Assembly (NCBI RefSeq): GCF_002954245.1
Contig: NZ_PPTG01000048.1
Span: 248,001-312,000 of the forward strand
Source: Cryobacterium aureum
Lineage (GTDB): Bacteria; Actinomycetota; Actinomycetes; Actinomycetales; Microbacteriaceae
Direction of reading: 5' to 3'
DNA: 64,000 nt
Both the position numbers and the translations under genes were made by a program. Numbering within the stretch: position 1 is the first letter of the stretch; each line of letters opens with the position of its first letter. The notes under the pieces were generated by a model. It ran no database searches, was not told where the DNA came from, and worked only from the letters and a program-made list of their open reading frames with translations. Positions 8,409-16,757 of the stretch are shown here, one piece after another.

Positions 8409-11033
8409 CTAGCTTTCCAACACGGTGGCGAACACGATGTCGGTCACAGCGAGTTCGCTGCCGTCGACAAAGGTCAGTTCTTGAATCCGACCGACCGCTT
8501 TGAGATCAGCGGCGGCCAGGGTGAGCAGTGCGATCTCGGCGGGTGCACCGCATATTACTGCGGAATCCACCTCGGACTTCTGCGACGCTTTCGCATCCGT
8601 TTTGGCACGGCGGATGCCGGTCAGCGCTCGGCTGGCCAAGTCGAGCAAGGCGATGTTGCCCGTGGCGACCTCGTCGCTGCCGAGCAGGTCGGCCGCGACC
8701 GGCCACGTCGATGTGTGCACCGAATCCTCATTCGACCAGGACCAGGCCTCTTCGGTCGCGAACGGAACGAACGGTGCGAACAGGCGCAGCAGGGTGGCCA
8801 GCGCGGTGCGCAGCGCGGCGACGGCGGACGCCTGTGCCGGGCCGGGCTCGCCGTAAGCGCGCTCCTTCACCAGTTCGAGGTAGTCGTCGCAGAACGTCCA
8901 GAAGAAGCTTTCCGTGGTCTCCAGGGCGCGCGCGTGGTCGTAGTTCTCGAACGCGGTCGTGGCCTGGGCGACGACCGCGGTGAGACCGGCCAGCATGCTC
9001 TGGTCGACCGGCTCGGTGACCGGGGCGTCAATGCTGCCCTGCGACATGGAGACGAATTTGCTCGCGTTGAGAATCTTGATGGCGAGGCGTCGGCCGATCT
9101 TGATCTGCGTCGGATTCGTCGGGTCGAAGGCCGCGTCGGTGCCGAGGCGAGAGGATGCGGCCCAGTAGCGCACCGCGTCGGAGCCGTGCTTTTCGAGCAT
9201 ATCGGCCGGGGTGACCACGTTGCCCTTCGACTTCGACATCTTCTTGCGGTCGGGGTCCACGATGAAGCCACTGAGCGCGGCGTGCTGCCACGGCGACGTG
9301 CCGTGCTGCTGTTCGGCGCGCAGCAGCGTGGAGAACAACCAGGTGCGAATGATGTCCTGCCCCTGCGGGCGCAGCGAGTACGGGAAGACCAGCTTGAACA
9401 GCTCGGGGTCGCGTTCCCAGCCGCCGGCCAGCTGCGGGGTGAGCGAGGAGGTTGCCCAGGTGTCCATGACGTCGACCTCACCGACGAAGCCGCGGGCCTG
9501 GCCGCGCTGGCTTTCGGTGTAGCCGGGGGCAGCATCCGATGAGGGGTCGACCGGGAGCAGGTCGCGGGTAGCGACGATCGGCTGGTCGAAGACGGGGTTG
9601 GCGCCCTCATCGAGCGGGTACCAGACCGGCAGCGGCACGCCGAAGAACCGCTGGCGGGAGACGAGCCAGTCGCCGGTGAGACCGTTGACCCAGTTCTCGT
9701 AGCGCACCTTCATGAATTCGGGGTGCCAGGCCAGCTCGGTGCCGTGCTCGAGCAGGCGGGCGCGCAGCTTCTCGTCACGAGCGCCGTTGCGGATATACCA
9801 CTGCCGGGTGGAGACGATCTCGAGCGGCTTATCGCCCTTTTCGAAGAACTTCACCGCGTGCACGATCGGTTTTGGCTCGCCGATCAAATCGCCGCTGGCT
9901 TTGAGCAGCTCGACCACGGCGGCCTTCGCGCCGAACACGGTCTTGCCGGCGAGCTGCGCGTACGCTGCCCGGCCGGATTCGGAGGTGATCGCTTCGGGGA
10001 CCTCGGCAATGATGCGGCCGTCGAAGCCCATGATGGCTCGGTTGGGCAGATCGAGTTCGCGCCACCAGACCACGTCGGTCACATCGCCGAAGGTGCAGAT
10101 CATGGCGATTCCTGAGCCCTTGTCCTTCTGGGCGAGGTGGTGGGCGAGTACCGGAACCTCAACACCGAACACGGGGGTCGTCACCGTGGTGCCGAAGAGG
10201 TGCTTGTACCGTTCGTCATCCGGATGCGCGACCAGGGCCACGCAGGCGGGCATCAGCTCCGGGCGGGTCGTCTCAATCTCAATGGTCGTTCCGTCTGGCT
10301 TCAAGAATGACACCCGGTGGTACGCGGCCGGCATGTCCTTGTCTTCGAGTTCAGCCTGAGCCACAGCGGTACGAAATGTGACGTCCCACAGGGTGGGCGC
10401 CATGGCCTGGTAGGCCTCACCGCGTTCGACGTTGCCGAGAAAGGCGAGCTGGGAGGTGAACAGGGCCTCCGGGCCGATGGTTCGGTAGGTCTGGGTCCAG
10501 TCGACGGAGAGGCCGAGGGTGCGCCAGAGGGCTTCGAACTGTTTCTCATCTTCTTTGGTGAGGGTTTCGCACAGTTCGATGAAGTTGCGGCGGCTGATCG
10601 GCTGCTGGTCGGCAGCTTTCGAACTCTTGCCGTCGCCGCCTTCGAAGGGTGGAACAAAGTTTTCCGTGTAGCCGAGAGAGGGGTCGCAGCGCACGCCGTA
10701 GTAGTTCTGCACGCGCCTCTCGGTGGGCAGGCCGTTGTCGTCCCAGCCCATCGGGTAGAACACGTTCTTGCCGCGCATCCGCTGAAAACGGGCGACGACG
10801 TCGGTGTGGGTGTACGAGAACACATGCCCAATGTGCAGCGAACCGGAGGCGGTCGGCGGGGGAGTGTCGATCGAGTAGATCGTTTCGCGGGTGGCGTTCT
10901 CCCGGGCGAACCGGTACGTTCCGTCGGTTTCCCAGCGGGATTCCCATTTGGCTTCGAGCCCTTCGAGGGCGGGCTTGTCGGGAATGTTAGTTGTTAAATC
11001 ATCACTGATTGGGGCGCGATCGGCGTGGGGCAT
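8409..11033 (-). CDS. valS: Valyl-tRNA synthetase
   Basis: A class I aminoacyl-tRNA synthetase of 874 residues that charges tRNA-Val. The HIGH motif is at residues 67-70 (SGSLHIGH) and KMSKS at 598-602 (DRKKMSKSKGN). Between them lies the editing domain that removes mischarged Thr. The C-terminal anticodon-binding region and a short helical tail follow. I start at ATG 11033 (MPHADR), preceded by GGAGAAG; the upstream extension to 11090 runs into a likely -10 box (TAGATT) and is rejected. No T-box is visible before this gene, unlike ileS. Confidence 0.96.
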   Translation of the reverse strand: MPHADRAPISDDLTTNIPDKPALEGLEAKWESRWETDGTYRFARENATRETIYSIDTPPPTASGSLHIGHVFSYTHTDVVARFQRMRGKNVFYPMGWDDNGLPTERRVQNYYGVRCDPSLGYTENFVPPFEGGDGKSSKAADQQPISRRNFIELCETLTKEDEKQFEALWRTLGLSVDWTQTYRTIGPEALFTSQLAFLGNVERGEAYQAMAPTLWDVTFRTAVAQAELEDKDMPAAYHRVSFLKPDGTTIEIETTRPELMPACVALVAHPDDERYKHLFGTTVTTPVFGVEVPVLAHHLAQKDKGSGIAMICTFGDVTDVVWWRELDLPNRAIMGFDGRIIAEVPEAITSESGRAAYAQLAGKTVFGAKAAVVELLKASGDLIGEPKPIVHAVKFFEKGDKPLEIVSTRQWYIRNGARDEKLRARLLEHGTELAWHPEFMKVRYENWVNGLTGDWLVSRQRFFGVPLPVWYPLDEGANPVFDQPIVATRDLLPVDPSSDAAPGYTESQRGQARGFVGEVDVMDTWATSSLTPQLAGGWERDPELFKLVFPYSLRPQGQDIIRTWLFSTLLRAEQQHGTSPWQHAALSGFIVDPDRKKMSKSKGNVVTPADMLEKHGSDAVRYWAASSRLGTDAAFDPTNPTQIKIGRRLAIKILNASKFVSMSQGSIDAPVTEPVDQSMLAGLTAVVAQATTAFENYDHARALETTESFFWTFCDDYLELVKERAYGEPGPAQASAVAALRTALATLLRLFAPFVPFATEEAWSWSNEDSVHTSTWPVAADLLGSDEVATGNIALLDLASRALTGIRRAKTDAKASQKSEVDSAVICGAPAEIALLTLAAADLKAVGRIQELTFVDGSELAVTDIVFATVLES

Positions 11034-11155
11034 ACTTCTCCGGTTCGGTATTCGGCACCGTGTCGATGGTGAGGTGCCTCGTCTGCCCATCTAATCTACC
11101 TGATCGGTTCTTTTTCCCCGAACGGGGGCTTCCGGTGCGGCTTGTCGGCGTAGGG

Positions 11156-12805
11156 TCAGACCGATAGGCGGGGCACGGCGGCGAGCAGCTCCACCGAATA
11201 CGGATGCTGCGGCTCGGCAAACACGCGCGCCGCCGGGCCGAGCTCCACGATGCGTCCCGCACGCATGACCGCGATCTGATCGCTGACGTGCGCCACGACA
11301 CCGAGGTCGTGCGAGATGAAGATGAGGCTGAGCCCGCGCTCCCGCTGCACGTCGTCGAGCAGATCGAGCACCTGAGCCTGCACGGTCACGTCGAGCGAGG
11401 AGACGGGTTCGTCGCAGATCAGAAGTTGGGGCTTCCCGGCCAGGGCGCGGGCGATGCCGACCCGCTGCCGCTGCCCGCCGGAGAGCTCGAGCGGGCGTCG
11501 GGGCAGCACCGTGGCGGCGAGGCCGACCTCGTCGAGCAGGCTGGTCAGTCGCGCCGTCGTCTGCGGCGCGCGGCGCTGTCGGCCAAGGCCCAGGGCATCA
11601 CTGAGGATCTCGGCGACGCTCCAGCGCGGATCGAACGAGCCGAGGGCATCCTGGTAGATCGCCCCAACGCCGGCGCGCAGCCCGCGCCGCGTCTTCTCGG
11701 TGGCCGTCGTCCACGGCTGGCCGAACACCCGAACCTCGCCGCGATCCGGCGCCATGAGCGCGAGCAGAAGTCGCGCCGTTGTGGTCTTGCCCGAGCCGGA
11801 TTCGCCCACGATTCCGAGGGTGCTGCCGCGGCGTAGAGCGAAGGAGACGTCATCGACCGCGAGCTGCCGGGTACCGTCGGGGCGTCGAAAACTCTTGGAC
11901 AGGCCGATGGCTTCGAGCACGATGGTGCCGTCGGGGGTTTTCTCAGTGCTGGAGTCAATCCTTGTGCTGGGAAGGCTCGGCGTGTTGGGCGTGTCGGCCT
12001 CGCTCAGCCGGGTGCCGCGAGGTTTGTCTGCCGGGATTGCCGCAACCATGCGCCGGGTCTGCTCCTGCTCGGGCGACCCCAATACCTGCGTCGTGCGGCC
12101 GGTCTCCACGAGCTCACCGTCATGCATGACGGCCACTCGGTGCGCGATGCGGCTGACCACCGCAAGGTCGTGACTAATCAGCAGAACGGCGGTGCCGCCA
12201 CCGGTGATCTGCTCGAGCAGCGCCAGAATCTGGGCCTGCACGGTCACGTCGAGGGCCGTCGTCGGCTCGTCGGCGATGAGCAGCGGCGGATTCAGAGCGA
12301 TCGCCGCAGCGATCAGGGCGCGTTGTCGTTCGCCGCCGGAGAGCTGCCCGGAGAGCTTCTGTACCTGCAACTCGGGGTGCGGCAACCCGACGGCGTCGAG
12401 CAGTTCGAGCACCCGCCGTGCCCGAGCGGCGGCTCCGAGACTGGTGTGCAGGCGCAGGGAGTCGGCGATTTCCCGGCCGATCGGTCGCAGCGGATCAAGC
12501 GAGACCAGGGCGTCCTGCAACACCAGTCCCACGTCGCGGCCGCGACGGGCCTGCCAGGCGTGCTCGGTCAGGCCGAGCACGCTGTGGCCGCCGAGGTCGA
12601 GCCAGTCGGCGCTGACCCGAGCGTTTGCTCCGGCCAGACCCAGCAGGCTGCGAGCGGTCACGCTCTTACCCGAGCCGGATTCGCCGACGATGGCGAGGCA
12701 TTCGCCCGGAACGATATCGAAGGATACGCCGCGAACAACCGGCGCGGCGGCGCCGAATCCGACCAGGAGATTGCGTACAGACAACGCCGCAGCGGGCTCG
12801 TTCAT
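11156..12805 (-). CDS. Peptide/nickel ABC transporter ATPase, two fused ATP-binding domains
   Basis: A 549-residue fusion of the two ATPases (DppD- and DppF-like) that drive family 5 ABC importers. Domain 1 has GESGSGKSVTARSL, LSGGERQR and LLIADEPTTALD; domain 2 has GESGSGKTTTARLL, LSGGQRQR and LLICDEPVSSLD. All catalytic motifs are intact in both halves. The linker around residues 270-300 is Thr/Ser/Pro rich. The start ATG 12805 overlaps the upstream permease stop by 4 nt. It closes the four-gene operon. Confidence 0.93.
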   Translation of the reverse strand: MNEPAAALSVRNLLVGFGAAAPVVRGVSFDIVPGECLAIVGESGSGKSVTARSLLGLAGANARVSADWLDLGGHSVLGLTEHAWQARRGRDVGLVLQDALVSLDPLRPIGREIADSLRLHTSLGAAARARRVLELLDAVGLPHPELQVQKLSGQLSGGERQRALIAAAIALNPPLLIADEPTTALDVTVQAQILALLEQITGGGTAVLLISHDLAVVSRIAHRVAVMHDGELVETGRTTQVLGSPEQEQTRRMVAAIPADKPRGTRLSEADTPNTPSLPSTRIDSSTEKTPDGTIVLEAIGLSKSFRRPDGTRQLAVDDVSFALRRGSTLGIVGESGSGKTTTARLLLALMAPDRGEVRVFGQPWTTATEKTRRGLRAGVGAIYQDALGSFDPRWSVAEILSDALGLGRQRRAPQTTARLTSLLDEVGLAATVLPRRPLELSGGQRQRVGIARALAGKPQLLICDEPVSSLDVTVQAQVLDLLDDVQRERGLSLIFISHDLGVVAHVSDQIAVMRAGRIVELGPAARVFAEPQHPYSVELLAAVPRLSV

Positions 12806-13698
12806 GCGTGCCCAGGCACTGATACGTGTCGCAGCCGGCGGTCGATGCTGCGGCCGAGAACAGTGGCGGTCACTGCGGTGAGCACGATGAACAGGCCGGG
12901 AAAGAAGCTCATCCACCAGGCCGATGTGATGTAGGTGCGCCCGGCCGAGAGCATGGCGCCCCATTCAGCGGTCGGCGGTTCGGCGCCGAGGCCGAGGTAG
13001 CTGAGCGTTGCAGCCCAGACAATGGCCTGGCCAATGCCGAGGGTCGCGAGCACGAACAGGGGAGCGAGGGTGTTCGGCAGAATGTGGCGCAGCAAAATCT
13101 GCCAGCGGGTGCGGCCGAGCACGGTCGCGGCCTCGACGAAGGCCGCAGAGCGCACCGAGATGAGCTGGGCCCGAATGATGCGGGCATACCCGGGCGCGGT
13201 CGAGAGCCCGACGGCGATCGTGGCGGTCGCCACGCCGGGGCCGAAGATCAGGATGAACAGCAGGGCCAGGAGCAGTCCGGGAAAGGCGAACAGTACCTCG
13301 AGAAACCGGTTCACGGTGAAGTCGACGACGCGTCCGAGCATTCCGGCCAGGGTGCCGAGCACGATGCCGAGCCCCAATCCGATCGCGGTGGCGGCGGCGC
13401 CGATCACGAGGGAGTACTGGGTGCCGTGCACGACCCGGGTGTAGATGTCTCGGCCTGACTCGTCGGTGCCGAAGCCGTGCGCGCCGGAGGGGGGCGCAAA
13501 GGCCGAGAGTGGGTCGATTGCGAGCGGGTCGCCGGGGGCGAGAAGCTGCGGCATCACGGCGGATGTCAGCAGGAACAGCGCGAGCACGCCGGCTGCCGTC
13601 TCCGCGACGCCGAAGCGTCGTGGGCGGCCAGAAATTCCCGACCGGTCGGGCTGGCCGGCCTGCGCGGCGAGTTCAGCCTGTACCTCCAGGTCGCTCAC
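12802..13698 (-). CDS. Peptide/nickel ABC transporter permease (DppC-like)
   Basis: A 298-residue inner-membrane permease with a cytoplasmic N-terminus, about six membrane helices and the ATPase-coupling EAA loop (AAFVEAATVLGRTRWQILLRHILPN). The external loop GTDESGRDIYTRVVHG is typical of the DppC/OppC branch. It pairs with the next permease to form the membrane channel. The start overlaps the upstream permease by 4 nt and the end overlaps the ATPase by 4 nt, so translation is coupled. Confidence 0.93.
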   Translation of the reverse strand: MSDLEVQAELAAQAGQPDRSGISGRPRRFGVAETAAGVLALFLLTSAVMPQLLAPGDPLAIDPLSAFAPPSGAHGFGTDESGRDIYTRVVHGTQYSLVIGAAATAIGLGLGIVLGTLAGMLGRVVDFTVNRFLEVLFAFPGLLLALLFILIFGPGVATATIAVGLSTAPGYARIIRAQLISVRSAAFVEAATVLGRTRWQILLRHILPNTLAPLFVLATLGIGQAIVWAATLSYLGLGAEPPTAEWGAMLSAGRTYITSAWWMSFFPGLFIVLTAVTATVLGRSIDRRLRHVSVPGHA

Positions 13699-14720
13699 GA
13701 GAGGCGCAATCGGGGATCGACCAGGCGACTGACGGCGTCCGTCAGCAGCGTCATGAGAATGTAGGCGACCGCGACGATCATCACCACGCCGATCACCACC
13801 GGAACGTCACGCAGTGTGACCGCGTTCAGCAGGGTGCGGCCGAGGCCGGGGCGAGCGAAGATGGTCTCGACCACGACCGCGCCGCTGATCAACGAGCCGA
13901 AGGCCCAGCCGGAGAGGCTGATCGCTGGCAACGACGCATGGCGCAGCGCGTGGATCCAGCGCACGCCTCGCTCGTTCTCACCGCGGGCGCGGGCCGAGAG
14001 CACGAACGGGCTCTCCAGGGCGCGGAGCAGTGATTCGCGCATGATCTGGCCGAGAAACCCGGCGAGGGGGATGGCCAGGGTAAGCACCGGCAGCACCAGG
14101 CCGAGGGTGCCGCCGGTGCTGATCGGCGGCAGGACGCCGAGCCAGATGCTGAACACGACGATGAGCGAGGTTGCCAGCCAGAAATGCGGCAGCGCTGCCG
14201 CGACGATTTCCAGGGCCGACCCCACCCGGGAGGCGATCCTGCCGCTTCGGGTGGACCAGGTGGCCAGGGCAAGGGCGAGCAGCCAGGCCAGGGCCAGGGC
14301 GACTACGGCGAGCAATAATGTGCCGCCGAGTTGGCTTAGTAGGAGCGGTCCGACGTCCAGGTTAAGGGCGTACGACCGGCCCAGGTCGCCGGTTGCGAGG
14401 CGGCCGAGTTGCGAGAAATACTGCCTGATTACGGGCTGGTCGAAGCCGTACTGGGCGTTGACCGCGGCGAGGGCTTCGGGGGAGGCCTGCGATCCGGGGC
14501 CGCCGAGCACGGCCTGGGCCGGGTCGCCCGGAATGAGGCGCACCGCAAAGAAGGTGACGGATGCCACCATCCACAGCACAAAGACCGCTCCGGCCAGGCG
14601 GGTGAGCACGCGCCGGAGCAGTTGCAGCACGGGCACCCGAAACACGGCCCGGCGTCGACCGGGGGCGCTGCCAGGGGCCGGACGAACCGGCTCCGCCTGC
14701 GGCGCTAGCGGTTCAGCCAC
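13695..14720 (-). CDS. Peptide/nickel ABC transporter permease (DppB-like)
   Basis: A 341-residue permease with the DppB-type N-terminus (VTFFAVRLIPGDPAQAVLGG), six membrane helices and the coupling loop ESPFVLSARARGENERGVRWIHALRHA. The N-terminal 35 residues are rich in Pro and Arg and lie before the first helix. The GTG start at 14720 overlaps the end of the substrate-binding protein gene by 16 nt. Confidence 0.93.
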   Translation of the reverse strand: MAEPLAPQAEPVRPAPGSAPGRRRAVFRVPVLQLLRRVLTRLAGAVFVLWMVASVTFFAVRLIPGDPAQAVLGGPGSQASPEALAAVNAQYGFDQPVIRQYFSQLGRLATGDLGRSYALNLDVGPLLLSQLGGTLLLAVVALALAWLLALALATWSTRSGRIASRVGSALEIVAAALPHFWLATSLIVVFSIWLGVLPPISTGGTLGLVLPVLTLAIPLAGFLGQIMRESLLRALESPFVLSARARGENERGVRWIHALRHASLPAISLSGWAFGSLISGAVVVETIFARPGLGRTLLNAVTLRDVPVVIGVVMIVAVAYILMTLLTDAVSRLVDPRLRLS

Positions 14721-16363
14721 GCGTCGTAAAGCGTGGGCACGGCCACTGTCGGCAGGGTGCGCAGTCCCACCACGTCGCTGCGCAGCAGGAAGTGGTTCTG
14801 CTGGTCGTAGAGCGGCAAAATGTAGAACCCCTCCAGAATGCGGTTCTGGGCGTCGGCGTATAGGCTGGCGCGCTCGGCGGCATCCGCGGTGCGTGCGGCC
14901 GTCGTCAGCAGCTCATCGATGGCGGGGTCGTTCACTTGGGCAAGGTTGGCGAAGTACCCGCTCGGCGCCGGCACAATGCTGTCGGAGTGGTACAGAATGC
15001 GCAGCACATCGGGGCCGACCTTGGTGTACGGCGCGCTCACCGCGTTGTAGTCGTTGCTGGCGAGGGCGGCGTACCAACTGGAGAGATCCATCGGGGCCAG
15101 CTTCACCTCAAAACCGGTCTCCTTCGCAGTGGCTTGAATCTGTTCGAACACGCTCTGCTCGGCTGGGATGGACTGGTTGGTGCTCACCGGGAATTCCACC
15201 GAGAGGCGCACGCCGTCTTTGACGCGGTAGCCGTCGGCATCCGTTTCGCTCCAACCGGCCGCGTCGAGCAGCGTGGCGGCGGCGGTTGGGTCGTAGTCGA
15301 ACAAGGCGGGGTTTGAGACGGCGGTGCTCTCTACACTCGACAGGGCCGAATACGACCGAGTGGCGGTGCCCTGGAACAGGCTCGACACGGCGTCGTCGAC
15401 GTTGGCCGAGTGGATGAACGCCTCACGAACACGCACATCGTCGAAGGGGGCCTGACCCGAGTTCAGTTCGATACGGTTGGATGAGCCGGGGCGCGGAGAG
15501 TCGAGATGCTCGATCGAATCGCTCTGCTCGGCCTGCACAATGGTGTCGGGCTGGGCGTTGTCGATCACGTCGACCTCGCCGGACTGCAGGGCGGCATAGC
15601 GGGAGGCCGAGTCGGGGATGAACCGCCAGATGACCTCGTCGAGGTAGGCGGGGCCGGCGTGGTCGGCATCCGCTGGCGGGGAGACGTAGTCGTCATTGCG
15701 CACGAGCGTGATCGCGTTCTGCTTCACCCAGCTCTCCACGAGGAACGGGCCGGTTCCCACCGGCGCGGCGCAGTTCTCGTCCTGGCTGCGCTTGAGCGCG
15801 GTCGGCGATTCCATGGCGAGCCAGGTCTGCGAGAGCGACTCCAGCAGGGCGCTGTCCGGTTCACTCAAGGTGAAGCGCACAACGGTTGGGGAGACCGCCT
15901 CGGTGCCGGTGACCTTACCGAGCGCGAGATACCCGGTCGACGACAACGTCGTCGGGTCTTGAAGGTGGGCGATGTTGGCCTGCACGGCGCTCGCGTCGAA
16001 CACGGTGCCGTCGGTGAAGGTCACGTCAGAGCGCAGGGTGAAATCCCAGGTCAGGCCGTCGTCGCTTGGCGTCCAAGACTCGGCCAGCCAGGGGATGATC
16101 TGGCCGGCGCTGTCGCGGGAGACGAGCGATTCCAGGTATTGGGCGCTGACCAGCGCCTGGGGAAAGTTGCCGCCGACGTGCGGGTCGAGGCAGGTCGGTT
16201 CGGCGTCGCCCGACGCATAGGTGAGCGTGCCGCCGGTCTTGGGTTCCCCGACCGGTTTGTTTGACGTGGCTGGGGTGCAGCCGGCCACGAGCAGGCCCAG
16301 GGCTACGATCCCGGTGGTGGCGGCGAGCAGACGACGGGTGCGGGAGGGGTGCCGAAGGGGCAT
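14705..16363 (-). CDS. ABC transporter substrate-binding lipoprotein, family 5
   Basis: A 552-residue extracytoplasmic receptor for the downstream importer. A lipoprotein signal peptide (two Arg near the start, hydrophobic core, lipobox LVAGC) covers roughly the first 28 residues, so Cys becomes lipidated. The mature part has the SBP_bac_5 pattern ([35 protein letters not shown]). Members bind di- and oligopeptides, nickel or other small ligands; the ligand is unknown here. I start at ATG 16363; a longer frame to 16408 lacks a signal-peptide layout. A weak DtxR-like dyad lies 74-92 bp upstream. Confidence 0.92.
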   Translation of the reverse strand: MPLRHPSRTRRLLAATTGIVALGLLVAGCTPATSNKPVGEPKTGGTLTYASGDAEPTCLDPHVGGNFPQALVSAQYLESLVSRDSAGQIIPWLAESWTPSDDGLTWDFTLRSDVTFTDGTVFDASAVQANIAHLQDPTTLSSTGYLALGKVTGTEAVSPTVVRFTLSEPDSALLESLSQTWLAMESPTALKRSQDENCAAPVGTGPFLVESWVKQNAITLVRNDDYVSPPADADHAGPAYLDEVIWRFIPDSASRYAALQSGEVDVIDNAQPDTIVQAEQSDSIEHLDSPRPGSSNRIELNSGQAPFDDVRVREAFIHSANVDDAVSSLFQGTATRSYSALSSVESTAVSNPALFDYDPTAAATLLDAAGWSETDADGYRVKDGVRLSVEFPVSTNQSIPAEQSVFEQIQATAKETGFEVKLAPMDLSSWYAALASNDYNAVSAPYTKVGPDVLRILYHSDSIVPAPSGYFANLAQVNDPAIDELLTTAARTADAAERASLYADAQNRILEGFYILPLYDQQNHFLLRSDVVGLRTLPTVAVPTLYDAWLNR

Positions 16364-16436
16364 GAAGAATCTCTTTTCCCGGCGGGTGCGCGCCGAGTTT
16401 GCGTTCACAGGTATGCCTTGCGGGCACCCTTCAACG

Positions 16437-16455
16437 TTAGGCTACCTCGGGCTAA
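16437..16455. promoter_or_regulatory. Possible DtxR/IdeR-like dyad upstream of the ABC importer
   Basis: The 19 bp begin TTAGG and end CTAA, with outer arms GTTAG/CTAAC exactly complementary. About 11-12 of 19 positions agree with the iron-box consensus, which is a weak match. It is in the divergent region between the importer and ileS and would overlap the -35 side of a minus-strand promoter (TTGAAG nearby). Confidence 0.25.
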
Positions 16456-16502
16456 CGGGGGACAACTATTACGCGCATCCGTTTTATGCCGACATATCAG
16501 GC

Positions 16503-16530
16503 GTGACCATTCATCCGGTACGATTAATAC
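16503..16530 (+). promoter_or_regulatory. Predicted ileS promoter
   Basis: GTGACC (16503-16508) and TAATAC (16525-16530) are 16 bp apart. The start point would fall near 16537, just before the first T-box stem, which fits the short leader type. Confidence 0.4.
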
Positions 16531-16536
16531 GAATGA

Positions 16537-16757
16537 CAGTGACCCGGCCATCACCGGGAAGTCTTCGGAAGAACAGAGGTCAGTCCCCGGGCAGGCATCT
16601 CAGTAGAACCGAACGCGTCGGGCCCGTTACAGCCTGTGAACAAGCGGTCATCCGGCAGTTGCGGGTGGCAAGCGAGGTGGTACCGCGGCGATCTCTTCAG
16701 GATCGTTCGTCCTCGTGGAACAGGGCCCCAGTGACCCGTCCCGGTAGGAGAAGCATT
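16537..16757 (+). ncRNA. Ultrashort T-box riboswitch controlling ileS translation
   Basis: Stem I is a 5-bp hairpin, CCCGG (16543-16547) with CCGGG (16554-16558), whose loop CCATCA carries the isoleucine codon ATC at 16550-16552. The hallmark T-box core GGTGGTACCGCGG is at 16677-16689, followed by CGTCCTCG at 16708-16715 that can pair in the alternative fold. The ribosome binding site AGGAG (16746-16750) sits at the 3' end, with no terminator T-tract. This is the layout of actinobacterial ileS T-boxes, where uncharged tRNA-Ile frees the ribosome binding site. Boundaries are approximate. Confidence 0.88.

Noticed and set aside
8481-9542. Open frame of 353 codons opposite valS
   Set aside because: Antisense shadow with no domain pattern.
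11108-11126. CCCCG/CGGGG hairpin next to a T-run between the ABC importer and valS
   Set aside because: The T-run lies before the stem on the plus strand and becomes an A-run on the minus strand, so it is not placed to stop either transcript.
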